DNA of 64,000 nucleotides from Ruminococcaceae bacterium UBA2656 (GTDB lineage Bacteria > Bacillota > Clostridia > Oscillospirales > Acutalibacteraceae), in NCBI GenBank assembly GCA_002359465.1, contig DENA01000016.1, forward strand, positions 60,653-124,652, read 5' to 3'. Of this stretch, positions 43,281 through 52,949 are shown piece by piece. How positions within the stretch are numbered: position 1 is the stretch's first letter; every line of letters begins with the position of its first letter. Both the position numbers and the translations under genes were made by a program. The notes below the pieces were generated by a model. That model did not search any database, was not told the origin of the DNA, and saw only the letters and a program-made list of their open reading frames with translations.

Positions 43281-44142
43281 ACGTTTCTCCTAAAGATGCT
43301 TTATTTAAAAGCGGCTCAAGCGCCGCGATACATTCCTCAATAGTCAGCGCACAGTCTGGCAGATCAAAGCCGCCCGCTTTCAGGCGGTAAATCAGTTCTG
43401 TGGCCTGCGGCACGTCAAGCTGATGCTGTTTGAGCAGTTCCACCTGCGAAAACACCTCCTGCGGGGTGCCCTCGACCAGAATATTGCCGCTGTCCATCAC
43501 GATGACCCGGTCGGCCTGCACGGCCTCGTCCATATAATGCGTAATCAGGACAATGGTAATCCCTTTTTCGTCATTTAATCTATGGATGGTATCGAGAACC
43601 TCCGTGCGTCCGCGCGGGTCCAGCATGGCGGTGGGCTCGTCCAGCACGATGCAGTCCGGCTGCATGGCAATGATACCCGCGATGGCGATACGCTGCTTCT
43701 GCCCGCCGGAAAGCTTGTACGGCGCGTTCAGGCGGTAATCGTACATCTCCACAGCCTTCAGGGCGTCGTCCACCCGTTTCCGGATTTCTTCGGACGGCAC
43801 GCCCAGGTTTTCGGGGCCGAACGCCACGTCCTCCTCGACGATGCTCGCGACCAGCTGGTTGTCCGGGTTTTGAAGTACGAGGCCGACGCGGCGGCGAATT
43901 TCGTAGAGCACGCTCTCATCCATCGTATCCATACTGTCCACATACACCTTGCCGCCGCTGGGCAGCAGCATGGCGTTGAAGGTTTTGGCTATGGTGGATT
44001 TTCCGGAGCCGTTGTGCCCCAGAAGGGCTACAAACTCGCCTTTCTGGATGCCGAGCGACACGCCTTTCAAAACCTCGTGCTGCTCCTCGGACTCCGGTTC
44101 ATCATAGCTGAAGGAGATATTGTCCGCTTTGATATAATCCAT
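43267..44142 (-). CDS. ecfA1: ECF transporter ATPase EcfA1
   Basis: The product is 291 residues from the ATG at 44140-44142 (MDYIKADN), 8 bases after AGGTAGG. An upstream in-frame ATG at 44169 overlaps the previous stop and is weaker. Walker A is GHNGSGKST, the Q-loop is LQNPDNQLV, the signature is [15 protein letters not shown] and Walker B is [13 protein letters not shown]. It is the first of the ecfA1-A2-T set, downstream of the methyltransferase gene. Confidence 0.93.
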   Translation of the reverse strand: MDYIKADNISFSYDEPESEEQHEVLKGVSLGIQKGEFVALLGHNGSGKSTIAKTFNAMLLPSGGKVYVDSMDTMDESVLYEIRRRVGLVLQNPDNQLVASIVEEDVAFGPENLGVPSEEIRKRVDDALKAVEMYDYRLNAPYKLSGGQKQRIAIAGIIAMQPDCIVLDEPTAMLDPRGRTEVLDTIHRLNDEKGITIVLITHYMDEAVQADRVIVMDSGNILVEGTPQEVFSQVELLKQHQLDVPQATELIYRLKAGGFDLPDCALTIEECIAALEPLLNKASLGETYADH

Positions 44143-44165
44143 TTTGGTACCTACCTGTTTATTGT

Positions 44166-45029
44166 TCATTTACTTTCCCAGATCGCGGTGCTTCCACAGG
44201 GCAACACCAGACCGCTCCCGGCAACCGGCAAACCGATTTCGTCGGAGGAAACACGGCCGCCGAATTTTTTCTGAATCAGCACGCCCAAAAGGTACTCCAT
44301 GACCGCCGGGGAAAGGCCCGTTGTGTATGAATTTAAAATAAAAAACAGAGGATTCTCCGAAAGAATCGGCACGCACATCTCAACAAGCGGATAAAGCTGT
44401 TCCTCCAGCTTCCACACCTCGCCGCCCGGGCCGCGCCCGTAGGACGGCGGGTCCATGATGATGCCGTCGTAAACATTCCCTCTGCGCTGTTCGCGCTGGA
44501 CAAACTTCACGCAGTCGTCAACGAGCCAGCGTACTGGCTGCGACGCAAGACCGGACGCCACGGCGTTTTCCTTCGCCCACGCGACCATGCCTTTCGAGGC
44601 GTCCACATGGCAGACCTGCGCACCGGCCTTCAGACAGGCCAGCGTTGCCGCGCCGGTATAGCCGAACAGGTTCAGCACCTTCAGCGGCCTGTTTGCTTCC
44701 GCAATTTTTTTCATTGCGAAGTCCCAGTTCACGGCCTGTTCTGGGAAAATGCCCGTGTGCTTGAAGCCCATGGTTTTCAGCTGAAATGTCAGCTCACCGT
44801 AATGGATTTTCCACATTGGCGGCACCTTTTTCAGTTCCTGCCAGCTTCCGCCGCCGGTGGAGGACCGAAGGTAGCGCGCGTTGGCCGCGCGCCACAGGGG
44901 ATGGTCCTTCGGCGTATTCCAGATGATCTGCGGGTCGGGACGGATGAGGACGACGTCGCCCCATCGCTCCAGCCTTTCCCCCGCAGAGGTATCCAGCAGT
45001 TCATAATCCTTCCAGTTTGCAGTTCTCAA
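44166..45029 (-). CDS. RlmI-like SAM-dependent rRNA methyltransferase
   Basis: The product is 287 residues. The class I SAM site is [20 protein letters not shown] followed by [15 protein letters not shown], and the catalytic-region motif is [14 protein letters not shown]. It lacks the N-terminal PUA domain of E. coli RlmI and is shorter. It likely methylates rRNA, but the position cannot be inferred. It is 26 bases downstream of glmM in the same operon. Confidence 0.83.
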   Translation of the reverse strand: MRTANWKDYELLDTSAGERLERWGDVVLIRPDPQIIWNTPKDHPLWRAANARYLRSSTGGGSWQELKKVPPMWKIHYGELTFQLKTMGFKHTGIFPEQAVNWDFAMKKIAEANRPLKVLNLFGYTGAATLACLKAGAQVCHVDASKGMVAWAKENAVASGLASQPVRWLVDDCVKFVQREQRRGNVYDGIIMDPPSYGRGPGGEVWKLEEQLYPLVEMCVPILSENPLFFILNSYTTGLSPAVMEYLLGVLIQKKFGGRVSSDEIGLPVAGSGLVLPCGSTAIWESK

Positions 45030-45055
45030 TTTGTTCCCTACTTTTGTTTTATCTT

Positions 45056-46405
45056 TTACGCCAGTCTGTCGCGCACAGTATCAGCGACGGAATTGGCGAG
45101 CACACTGATGTATTCGGGGTCCTCGCCCTCAATCATCACGCGCAGCAGCGGCTCCGTGCCGGAGGGGCGCACAATGATGCGGCCGCTGGTACCCAGCTTC
45201 TGTTTCGCTTTTTCAATGGCGTCCTTCACCTTGTCGTCGGTGTAAAAACGCAGCTTGCCCTCCGGGCTGACCTCGACATTGACCATAATCTGCGGATAAC
45301 GTGTCATCAGCGTTGCAAGGCTGGAAAGCTTCGCCCCTCTGCGGTGCACAATGCTCAGCAGCTGCGCGGCCGTCATTTCGCCGTCGCCGGTCGTTGCAAA
45401 GTCGAGGAAGATGATATGCCCGCTCTGCTCGCCGCCGAAATTATAGCCCTCCAGCAGCATTTCCTCCAGCACGTAGCGGTCGCCGACCTTTGTCGCGGCA
45501 AATTTGATGCCGTTGTCGTCACAGAAGCGGTTGAAGCCCATATTGGTCATAATGGTGCCAACCGCGGTATTTTTATTGAGCTTTCCGCGGCTTTTCATAT
45601 CCGCGGCGCAGATGGCCATCAGGAAATCCCCGTCCACCAGCTGCCCCTTGTCGTCAACCGCAAGGCAGCGGTCAGCGTCGCCGTCAAACGCCACACCGGC
45701 GTCAAGGTGATTTTCCTTTACGAAAGACATCAGGCTCTCCATGTGGGTGGAGCCGCAGTTGTCGTTGACATTGACCCCGTTCGGGCTGTCCGCCAGCATG
45801 TGGCATTCCGCGCCCAGCTCGGTAAACAACTTTTCCGCCGTGCGGCTTGCCGCTCCGTTTGCGCAGTCGATGCCGATCTTCATCCCGTCCAGCGCAAAGG
45901 GAACCGTGCTCTTGATATGGTCGATATAATCGCGCACGGTGTTTTCCGCGCGGGAAACGCTTCCCACGTCGCCGCCGACCGGGCAGTCCGGCTTCTGCGC
46001 GTGGTCAAGTACAATCGCTTCAATCTGTTCCTCCAGCGCGTCCGGCAGCTTATAGCCGTCGCCGCTGAAGATCTTAATGCCGTTGAATTCGCATGGGTTG
46101 TGGCTGGCGGTCAGCATGACGCCCGCGTCCGCCTTATATTTTCCCACCAGATAAGCGACCGCCGGGGTCGGCACAACGCCGAGCTGAACCACATTCGCCC
46201 CGACCGAGCAAAGGCCGGCGGTCAATGCGTTTTCCAGCATGTCGGAGGAAAGGCGCGTATCCTTTCCTATTAGGACCTTGGGATGCCGGTGGTTGCTGTC
46301 CGTCAGCACCATCGCCGCCGCGCGGCCGATATTCATTGCCATTTCACAGGTCAGCTCGCTGTTTGCGATTCCTCTGACGCCGTCCGTTCCGAAAAGTCTT
46401 CCCAT
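45056..46405 (-). CDS. glmM: Phosphoglucosamine mutase
   Basis: The product is 449 residues from the ATG at 46403-46405 (MGRLFGTDGVRG), 10 bases after GGGAG. The longer frame would need a TTG that lies inside this ribosome site. The catalytic phosphoserine loop is GVMLTASHNP, the metal loop is FDGDADR, and RPSGTEPLLRVM binds the phosphate. It converts glucosamine 6-phosphate to the 1-phosphate for peptidoglycan and UDP-GlcNAc synthesis. Confidence 0.95.
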   Translation of the reverse strand: MGRLFGTDGVRGIANSELTCEMAMNIGRAAAMVLTDSNHRHPKVLIGKDTRLSSDMLENALTAGLCSVGANVVQLGVVPTPAVAYLVGKYKADAGVMLTASHNPCEFNGIKIFSGDGYKLPDALEEQIEAIVLDHAQKPDCPVGGDVGSVSRAENTVRDYIDHIKSTVPFALDGMKIGIDCANGAASRTAEKLFTELGAECHMLADSPNGVNVNDNCGSTHMESLMSFVKENHLDAGVAFDGDADRCLAVDDKGQLVDGDFLMAICAADMKSRGKLNKNTAVGTIMTNMGFNRFCDDNGIKFAATKVGDRYVLEEMLLEGYNFGGEQSGHIIFLDFATTGDGEMTAAQLLSIVHRRGAKLSSLATLMTRYPQIMVNVEVSPEGKLRFYTDDKVKDAIEKAKQKLGTSGRIIVRPSGTEPLLRVMIEGEDPEYISVLANSVADTVRDRLA

Positions 46406-46441
46406 AATATAAACAGCTCCCAATATAATTTATAGTTGATT

Positions 46442-47515
46442 TTAAAACAGCTTCTGCTGATTGTCTTCCTCCCGGCCCGGCGGGGTCAGGTTAAGGTGCA
46501 GATAAGCCGCATGGGTGGCGCAGCGCCCGCGGGGGGTACGGCTTAAAAATCCAATCTGCATCAGATAGGGTTCATAGATATCCTCAATGGTCACGGCTTC
46601 CTCGCCGATGGCGGCGGCAAGCGTTTCAAGCCCGACCGGACCGCCGTTGTAGAAGCGGATAAGCGTGCTCAGCATGCGCCGGTCGTTGGCATCGAGCCCG
46701 ATTTCGTCGATTTCCAGCCGGTCAAGACCAATTTTTGCGGAATTAAAGGTGATAACACCGTCGCTGATCACCTGCGCGAAATCGCGCACCCGCTTTAAAA
46801 GCCGGTTGGCAATACGCGGCGTGCCGCGCGAACGCGAAGCGATTTCCAGCGCGCCGTCGGCCTCGATGGGAATTTCCAGTATTTTCGCACTGCGGGTCAC
46901 AATCTGGGCAAGCTCCTGCGGGGAATACATCTCCAGCCGGAGCACAACGCCGAACCGGTCGCGCAGAGGCGCGGAAAGCTGTCCGGCGCGTGTGGTCGCG
47001 CCCACCAGTGTGAATTTCGGCAGCGGCAGGTGATAGGACGCCGCCATCTGCCCCTTGCCCGTAATAATATCCAGCGCATAGTCCTCCATTGCGGGGTAAA
47101 GAATTTCCTCCACACTGCGGGAAAGCCGGTGCACCTCGTCGATAAACAGGACGTCGCCCGGGTTCAGATTGGTCAGAAGCGCCGCCAGATCGCCCGGCTT
47201 TTCAATCGCGGGGCCGGAAGTGATGCGCAGGTTCACATTCAGCTCATTTGCAATAATACCGGCGAGCGTCGTCTTGCCAAGCCCCGGCGGGCCGTACAGC
47301 AAAACATGGTCCAGCGACTCCCTGCGCTGCTTTGCCGCTTCAATGAAAACGGAAAGATTTTCTTTTACCTTATCCTGCCCAATATATTCCGAAAGCACCT
47401 TCGGGCGCAGCGGATTTTCCACTTCGGCGTCCTCCGGCGCGTATTCCGGGGCCACCATACGGTTTTCAAAATCGTAGTCGTTCGCATTGTCGTTCGCATT
47501 TTCATCGTAATTCAA
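46442..47515 (-). CDS. ruvB: Holliday junction branch-migration helicase RuvB
   Basis: The product is 357 residues. Walker A is GPPGLGKTT, Walker B is [10 protein letters not shown], sensor 1 is LVGATTRAG, and the C-terminal winged helix contains [17 protein letters not shown]. It drives branch migration with RuvA. The N-terminal 25 residues are an acidic, Asn-rich extension. It is third in the ruvC-ruvA-ruvB order, 91 bases after ruvA. Confidence 0.96.
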   Translation of the reverse strand: MNYDENANDNANDYDFENRMVAPEYAPEDAEVENPLRPKVLSEYIGQDKVKENLSVFIEAAKQRRESLDHVLLYGPPGLGKTTLAGIIANELNVNLRITSGPAIEKPGDLAALLTNLNPGDVLFIDEVHRLSRSVEEILYPAMEDYALDIITGKGQMAASYHLPLPKFTLVGATTRAGQLSAPLRDRFGVVLRLEMYSPQELAQIVTRSAKILEIPIEADGALEIASRSRGTPRIANRLLKRVRDFAQVISDGVITFNSAKIGLDRLEIDEIGLDANDRRMLSTLIRFYNGGPVGLETLAAAIGEEAVTIEDIYEPYLMQIGFLSRTPRGRCATHAAYLHLNLTPPGREEDNQQKLF

Positions 47516-47606
47516 TTTTCGGTTCTCCCTCCTTCTCTATTGCGGGGGTTCCTTTTTCTGACAATTCCATTCGTGCTTAATTTATCGTATTATTATAAAG
47601 TCTAAT

Positions 47607-48209
47607 TTACTTCATACCGCTGCCCATTGCCTTCAGCGACTGGCGGATGAGCTCCTCCGCCGGCAGGGCGCTGTCAAACCGGCCGACCACCGCCGCGGCG
47701 TCCGTGGGCGAATACCCGAGCACCGTCAGCGCGTTGACCGCCGCGCCCGCGTTTGATGAAGCCGAAACAATTCCGGCCGGGGCAAAAGCCGACGAGCTGG
47801 TCTGCATTCCTTTTACCTTGTCTTTCAGCTCCAGCGTAATGCGCTGCGCGAGCTTTGCACCCACCCCGCTCGCGCGGGTAAGGGTTTTGCTGTCGCCGGT
47901 TGCGACCGCCATGGCGATCTGCTCCGGCGCAAGCTCGGAGAGAATCGCGAGGCCGACCTTCGGGCCGACGCCGCTGACCCCCGTGAGCATTTTAAAGCAG
48001 TTGAGCTCGCCCAGAGTCGCAAACCCGAACAGGTCCAGCGCGTCCTCCCGCACATTCAGATGCGTGTACAGCGTGACCTGCTCCCCGATGGAGGGAAGCG
48101 TGCGCTGCGTGCTGAGCGTCGTCAGGCATTTAAAGCCGACCCCGCCGCATTCCACCACCGCGAGCCCCGGTTCCAGATGAATTAAATTTCCTTTTAAACT
48201 ATAGAACAT
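47607..48209 (-). CDS. ruvA: Holliday junction DNA-binding protein RuvA
   Basis: The product is 200 residues. It has an N-terminal OB fold (MFYSLKGNLIHLEPGLAVVE), tandem HhH motifs (TGVSGVGPKVGLAILSEL, ASGVGAKLAQRITLELKDK) and a C-terminal RuvB-binding domain (NALTVLGYSPTDAAAVV). It is 21 bases after ruvC. Confidence 0.96.
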   Translation of the reverse strand: MFYSLKGNLIHLEPGLAVVECGGVGFKCLTTLSTQRTLPSIGEQVTLYTHLNVREDALDLFGFATLGELNCFKMLTGVSGVGPKVGLAILSELAPEQIAMAVATGDSKTLTRASGVGAKLAQRITLELKDKVKGMQTSSSAFAPAGIVSASSNAGAAVNALTVLGYSPTDAAAVVGRFDSALPAEELIRQSLKAMGSGMK

Positions 48210-48230
48210 TTTCCTGCTCCCGTTAATCCT

Positions 48231-48746
48231 TTATTTAAAACAGTCCGTACGGTTCAGCAAACGCCGGCGGACGACGGAGCCCGCCGCCTGCCCGTGGCAG
48301 ATGGCCATGGCGAGCGCATCCGCGGTATCGTCCGGCTTCGGCACCTCTTTCAGACAGAGCAGACGCCTTGTCATTTCCATCACCTGCGGCTTCATCGCCT
48401 GACCGTAACCGGTAACAGACATTTTTACCTGCAGCGGCGTGTATTCAAAGACCTCGATTTTTGCCTTCTGCGCCGCAAGAAGAATGACGCCCCTGGCCTC
48501 GGCCACGCCGATGGCTGTTTTCTGGTTGTTTTGAAAATACAGTTTTTCTATGGATACGGCGTCGGGCTTCCAGCGGGCTATTACCTTTTCCAGCGAATCA
48601 TAAATGATTTCCAGCCGGCGGTTGAAATCCTCGCCCGCCCTTGTAACAACCGCGCCGTGCTCCAGCGGCTGAAACCTTCCGCGCTCCGCGCGGATTACTC
48701 CGTATCCGACAATGGCGTATCCGGGGTCAATTCCGAGAATAACCAT
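48231..48746 (-). CDS. ruvC: Holliday junction resolvase RuvC
   Basis: The product is 171 residues from the ATG at 48744-48746 (MVILGIDPG), about 8 bases after GGCGG. Upstream in-frame starts would add an unrelated extension. The catalytic acidic residues are in ILGIDPGYA, SIEKLYF and KPDDTADALAMAICH. It cuts Holliday junctions after RuvAB branch migration. It is the first gene of the ruvCAB-glmM leftward group. Confidence 0.95.
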   Translation of the reverse strand: MVILGIDPGYAIVGYGVIRAERGRFQPLEHGAVVTRAGEDFNRRLEIIYDSLEKVIARWKPDAVSIEKLYFQNNQKTAIGVAEARGVILLAAQKAKIEVFEYTPLQVKMSVTGYGQAMKPQVMEMTRRLLCLKEVPKPDDTADALAMAICHGQAAGSVVRRRLLNRTDCFK

Positions 48747-48969
48747 TTTATTATCCGCCCCCATACTCCGCCGGTTTCGCTGTCGTCGCGCGTATTGCGC
48801 CATTGCCGCGGCAACCCATAATATCCGCTTTATTATATCACATACGCAGTCAATAGTGAAGCCCAACCATGCACTTTCAGCGGATGTGTTTATCGGTATT
48901 TTCGTCAAAGATATATTTGTTTTTGTTAAATTTTAGTATATAATCAGTAGGAAAGCGGGAGGTGTTCCT

Positions 48970-50466
48970 ATGCTCGAAAAAACGGACCTGAAAACAGAAC
49001 CGTCCGAACAGGATTCCAAACAGAAAACAAAAGAGCTGAAGGCGGCGCTTGCCGCCCTGCAGCAACAGGTTAAACAGAACAAGCTGCCTGTGATCATCCT
49101 CTTTGAGGGCTGGGGCGCAGCCGGAAAAGGCAGCCTGATTTCCAGCCTGATTTTGAACTTTGACCCGCGCGGGTTCAGGGTTTCTTCCATTGTCGCGCCG
49201 ACGGAGCCGGAAAAACGGGAACCGCTTCTGTGGCGGCACTGGCTGAACATTCCCGAACAGGGCGTTATCTCCGTGCTGGACCGGAGCTGGTATCAGGATG
49301 TGTCGGTCGCCAGGCTGGAAAAGGATGTGAATGACGCCGAAAACCTTCGCCGCATGAATGATATCAAAATATTTGAGCGCCAGCTGACGGACAGCGGATA
49401 TCTCATTATTAAATTTTTTCTGCACATCAGCAAAAAAGAGCAGAAGAAGCGGTTTGAACAACTGGAAAGCTCCAAAAATACGGCATGGCGTGTGACGGAA
49501 ACCGACTGGAAACGCAACCGGCAGTACGATCAATATTACCGCGCGTTTGACGAAATGCTGGAGTATACCTCCACCGCCTGCGCGCCGTGGCATGTGATTT
49601 CCGGCATGGACAAGACCGCCGCCGAGCTTGCGGTCTACCGCACGGTCGTGGTGGACTGCATCAGCGCCGCGCTGAAACCGCAGAATAAAAGCGCATCAGC
49701 CCAGACTGCCGACAGCCTGATGATTGATCCCGGAAACTTTTCCTTTGTGCCGATGCCAAAGCTGAAGGAGATCACGCTTGACAAAACGCTGGATGAAAAA
49801 AAGTACCGGCACCGCCTTCATGAACTGCAGGACGAACTGAGCGCGCTGCACGGAAAACTGTACCGTAAAAAAGTACCCATGGTGATTGTCTACGAGGGCT
49901 GGGACGCCGCCGGAAAAGGCGGGAATATCCGCCGCGTGGCGGAAGCACTCGACCCGCGCGGTTACGAGGTCGTCCCCATCGCGGCACCGAGCAGGGAGGA
50001 AACCGCACGCCATTATCTTTGGCGTTTCTGGCGCCGCCTGCCAAAAAACGGACATATTGCGATTTTTGACCGTTCCTGGTACGGCCGCGTCATGGTGGAG
50101 CGCATAGAAGGCTTCTGCACCGAAGAAGACTGGAGAAGGGCATACCGCGAAATCAACGAATTTGAAGGTCAGCTGCACGACTGGGGCGCGGTCGTCATCA
50201 AATTCTGGCTTCACATTGACAGGGACGAGCAACTGCAGCGCTTTCAGGAGCGGCAGAACACGCCGTCCAAACAGTGGAAGATCACGGAGGAGGACTGGCG
50301 CAACCGGGCGAAATGGGAAGAGTACGAAACCGCCGTCAACGATATGCTCCGTTATACCTCCACAGAATTCGCCCCATGGCACATTATTGAATCCCAAGAT
50401 AAAAAATACGGGCGCATCCAGACGCTGGAAATCATTATCGATGCTATTCGGGAACGGTTTCAATAA
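48970..50466 (+). CDS. Polyphosphate:AMP phosphotransferase (tandem PPK2 domains)
   Basis: The product is 498 residues containing two PPK2 domains. Each has a Walker A (FEGWGAAGKGS at about 45-55; YEGWDAAGKGG at about 305) and a Walker B/lid with DRSWY. This two-domain layout and length match PAP enzymes (class II PPK2), which make ADP from AMP and polyphosphate. The start follows GGGAGG. A promoter-like TTGTTT (48917-48922) and TATAAT (48939-48944) lie upstream, divergent from ruvC. It is followed by a terminator at 50611. Confidence 0.88.
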   Translation: MLEKTDLKTEPSEQDSKQKTKELKAALAALQQQVKQNKLPVIILFEGWGAAGKGSLISSLILNFDPRGFRVSSIVAPTEPEKREPLLWRHWLNIPEQGVISVLDRSWYQDVSVARLEKDVNDAENLRRMNDIKIFERQLTDSGYLIIKFFLHISKKEQKKRFEQLESSKNTAWRVTETDWKRNRQYDQYYRAFDEMLEYTSTACAPWHVISGMDKTAAELAVYRTVVVDCISAALKPQNKSASAQTADSLMIDPGNFSFVPMPKLKEITLDKTLDEKKYRHRLHELQDELSALHGKLYRKKVPMVIVYEGWDAAGKGGNIRRVAEALDPRGYEVVPIAAPSREETARHYLWRFWRRLPKNGHIAIFDRSWYGRVMVERIEGFCTEEDWRRAYREINEFEGQLHDWGAVVIKFWLHIDRDEQLQRFQERQNTPSKQWKITEEDWRNRAKWEEYETAVNDMLRYTSTEFAPWHIIESQDKKYGRIQTLEIIIDAIRERFQ

Positions 50467-50499
50467 ACTTTCTGCAGATCACCAAACTACAGAAAAGGC

Positions 50500-50598
50500 G
50501 TGATAAAAATAAAAGCCGTACAAACACATACGCTGACCGGGGAACATATCAGACAAATCCGCGAACTGGAAAAACATGTCAGGAACACGAAGGGCTGA
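50500..50598 (+). pseudogene. N-terminal stub of a GNAT acetyltransferase
   Basis: A 32-codon frame from GTG reads IKAVQTHTLTGEHIRQIREL and EKHVRNTKG before a TGA. This resembles the first helix region of a GNAT-family N-acetyltransferase (LTEEQIRQIRELEKLC-type starts). The acetyl-CoA-binding region is gone and a terminator follows 12 bases later. It is either a deleted gene or chance similarity. Confidence 0.35.
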
Positions 50599-50610
50599 AA
50601 CGCCGTATAA

Positions 50611-50657
50611 AAACAGGCACGGGGAATATTGAAACATTCCGCCGCGCCTGTTTTTTT
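50611..50657. terminator. Intrinsic terminator between convergent genes
   Basis: An interrupted stem (AAACAGGC at 50611-50618 with GCCTGTTT ending at 50653) is followed by seven T on the plus strand and T-rich sequence on the minus strand. It serves the PPK2 gene and, on the other strand, the ThrE-type genes. Confidence 0.8.
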
Positions 50658-51100
50658 CAAGTCTTCTTATATTCCGTAATAATCATGGTCCAGAGCCTTA
50701 CGATGGAGGAAACAAGCAGAATCCCCATTGCAAGCGCCCCGGCAATTCCCATGGTATGCAGCCCGGTCTCAATGAACATGGAATTGTTGCCGATGACGCA
50801 GTATTCCATCGTGTAATAGATGCCGCCTCCCGGCACCATCGGCAGCAGCGCGACAAGCAAAAAACCGGTCACCGGCATTTTAAAGATTCTTGCCATCACT
50901 TCCGCGTAAATGGAAATGGCAATCGTGGCAATAAAATACTGCATGATATCATTCTGCACGGGGCTGCTCAGCAGATAGAAAAGCCAGCCGATCCCGCCGC
51001 CGAGCGACGCGAAAATCAGCGTCCTGCCGTGCAGGTTCATCACGGCGCCGAACGGGACACAGGCGCAAAAAGCCCAAAGGCAGGGTAAAAAACTCATCAT
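50657..51100 (-). CDS. Threonine/serine exporter, small subunit (ThrE_2 type)
   Basis: The product is about 147 residues from the ATG pair at 51095-51100. An earlier in-frame ATG at 51115 overlaps the previous gene. Four membrane helices and the motif FLLVALLPMVPGGGIYYTME near residue 80 match the C-terminal half of ThrE exporters. It works with the product of the preceding gene to form one split transporter. Confidence 0.82.
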   Translation of the reverse strand: MMSFLPCLWAFCACVPFGAVMNLHGRTLIFASLGGGIGWLFYLLSSPVQNDIMQYFIATIAISIYAEVMARIFKMPVTGFLLVALLPMVPGGGIYYTMEYCVIGNNSMFIETGLHTMGIAGALAMGILLVSSIVRLWTMIITEYKKT

Positions 51101-51102
51101 TC

Positions 51103-51867
51103 TCACACCCCCCATATCATGCGCGTCAACGTGAGCGCAATGCCCGCGCCAATCGCAATCGCGGTGGCAACGAGCATGCTTTCCGTAAAGCGGATTAAGC
51201 CCGCCATCAGGTCGCCGGCAATCAGGTCACGCATAAAACTGGTAATGGCAATTCCGGGGACAAGGTTCATCAGCGCGCCAATGATGATTTTATCCGTATC
51301 AAGGGCAAAGTTGAACTGCGCCGCAGCCATGGCAAGCGCCGCGGCCGCAAAGCTGGCGACGATATTCACAAAAAAAGGGTTGGCATGAAAACGGTTCATA
51401 TTATGGCACACGATTTTAATGACCGCGCCGCAGAACATAGCCCAGTATGCGTCGGTAAAATCACCGCCGTAAAACAGTGTAAAGAAAAACGCAACCATCG
51501 CAAAAGCCAGAATCTGAAACCCCAGCCCATATACCGGGCGGTGATTGATCTTCTCCAGCTCGCGGCGCACATCTTTAAAATCGGGGCGGTCGCGGCAAAT
51601 TCGGCGGCAAAGGTCGTTGCCCCTTTCCACCTTGTCAAGATTGGTGCCCCGCACGGGGATACGCCGGATCAGGGTCACCGGTTTGCCCGCCGGCGTGGTG
51701 ATGGTCACATTGATACAGGTAGGAATCGCAAAAATTTCACCCGTATTTACTCCGTAAGCGCGGAAAATACGCTGCATGGATTCCTCCACGCGGTAAATTT
51801 CCGCTCCGTTTGCAAGGAGGAGGCAGCCCACGTCAGTCGTCAGCGTGATCAGATCGTCATAATTCAT
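51103..51867 (-). CDS. Threonine/serine exporter, large subunit (ThrE/DUF1212)
   Basis: The product is 254 residues. A cytosolic N-terminal domain (about 1-110) contains LLLANGAEIYRVEESMQRI and CINVTITTPAGKP. Five membrane helices follow, with MNLVPGIAITSFMRDLIAGD, the conserved P-G-I-A loop of the family. Together with the downstream small subunit it would export threonine and serine. Substrate is by family only. Confidence 0.85.
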   Translation of the reverse strand: MNYDDLITLTTDVGCLLLANGAEIYRVEESMQRIFRAYGVNTGEIFAIPTCINVTITTPAGKPVTLIRRIPVRGTNLDKVERGNDLCRRICRDRPDFKDVRRELEKINHRPVYGLGFQILAFAMVAFFFTLFYGGDFTDAYWAMFCGAVIKIVCHNMNRFHANPFFVNIVASFAAAALAMAAAQFNFALDTDKIIIGALMNLVPGIAITSFMRDLIAGDLMAGLIRFTESMLVATAIAIGAGIALTLTRMIWGV

Positions 51868-51950
51868 TCACAACACCCTTTGAAAAACTATCTTCCCATT
51901 TTGAACCGATTGTATTCTATCATATTTTCGCAGATCAAACAATATGAACA

Positions 51951-51977
51951 GGGGCGGCCGGAATTTCCGGCCGCCCC
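51951..51977 (-). terminator. GC-rich hairpin after the transketolase operon
   Basis: A perfect 11-bp stem (51951-51961 with 51967-51977) with a 5-base loop lies 26 bases after the transketolase stop. The following sequence (TGTTCATATTG) is only moderately T-rich, so termination may be partial. Confidence 0.55.
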
Positions 51978-52003
51978 TTCCATTGATATCAGGATAGCGT
52001 ATT

Positions 52004-52948
52004 TTATTTCTGAAGGGCCTTCTTTGTCACCTCGACAATATGTGCAGCGTTAAGGCCAAATTCATCCAGCAGATCAACAGCCGGGCCGGAATGGCCGTAA
52101 ACGTCGTTCACGCCGATTTTGACAACCGGCACCGGGTACTCCTCACAAAGCGCGCTGCATACTGCGTCGCCAAGGCCGCCGATGACATTGTGCTCCTCCA
52201 CGGTGATGATCTTTCCGGTTTCCTTCGCGGCCTTCACAATCAGCTCGCGGTCAAGCGGCTTGATAGTATGAATATTGATCAGCCTTGCGTCGATTCCCTG
52301 TTCCGCGAGCGTTTTTACCGCTTCCAGCGCGCGGGAGACCATCAGTCCCGTCGCGACGATGGTAATATCCTTTCCGTCACGAAGGGTAATGCCCTTCCCA
52401 AGCTCGAACCGGTAGTCGTCGGAATTGTTAAAGCTGCTGACAGCCAGCCTGCCAAGGCGGATATACACCGGGCCGTGATGCTCGATTGCCGCTTTGACGG
52501 CGGCCTTCATCTCATAGTGGTCGGATGGGTTCAGAACGACCATGCCGGGAATCGTCCTCATCAGAGCGATATCCTCGTTGCACTGGTGGGTGGCGCCGTC
52601 TTCGCCGACGGAAATGCCCGCGTGCGAACCGACTATTTTTACGTTCAGCTTTGGGTATCCGACGGAATTGCGCACCTGCTCAAAGGCGCGTCCCGTTGAA
52701 AACATCGCAAAGGAAGTGGCGAACGGGATTTTCCCGCAGGTGGCAAGGCCGGCGGCCACGCCTACCATGTTGCATTCCGCAATGCCGCAGTCGATAAAAC
52801 GTTCCGGGCATACTTTTTTAAACACGCCTGTTTTTGTCGCCGCCGCAAGGTCCGCGTCCAGCACGACCACCTGCGGATATTGTTCAGACAGCTCAGCCAG
52901 CGCTTCGCCGTAGCTTTCTCTTGTTGCTTTTTTCACCATTTCTGCCAT
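52004..52948 (-). CDS. Transketolase, C-terminal subunit
   Basis: The product is 314 residues. It has the pyrimidine-binding domain (YGEALAELSEQYPQVVVLDAD, DCGIAECNMVGVAAGLA with the catalytic Glu) and a C-terminal domain (TVEEHNVIGGLGDAVC). It is separate from the N-terminal subunit, as in many Clostridia and archaea. It forms the thiamine diphosphate enzyme of the pentose phosphate pathway with the upstream gene, which it follows almost without gap. Confidence 0.92.
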   Translation of the reverse strand: MAEMVKKATRESYGEALAELSEQYPQVVVLDADLAAATKTGVFKKVCPERFIDCGIAECNMVGVAAGLATCGKIPFATSFAMFSTGRAFEQVRNSVGYPKLNVKIVGSHAGISVGEDGATHQCNEDIALMRTIPGMVVLNPSDHYEMKAAVKAAIEHHGPVYIRLGRLAVSSFNNSDDYRFELGKGITLRDGKDITIVATGLMVSRALEAVKTLAEQGIDARLINIHTIKPLDRELIVKAAKETGKIITVEEHNVIGGLGDAVCSALCEEYPVPVVKIGVNDVYGHSGPAVDLLDEFGLNAAHIVEVTKKALQK

Positions 52949-52949
52949 A

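Noticed and set aside
45017-46273. A 418-codon open frame on the plus strand
   Set aside because: It is antisense to glmM, whose catalytic loops are all intact.
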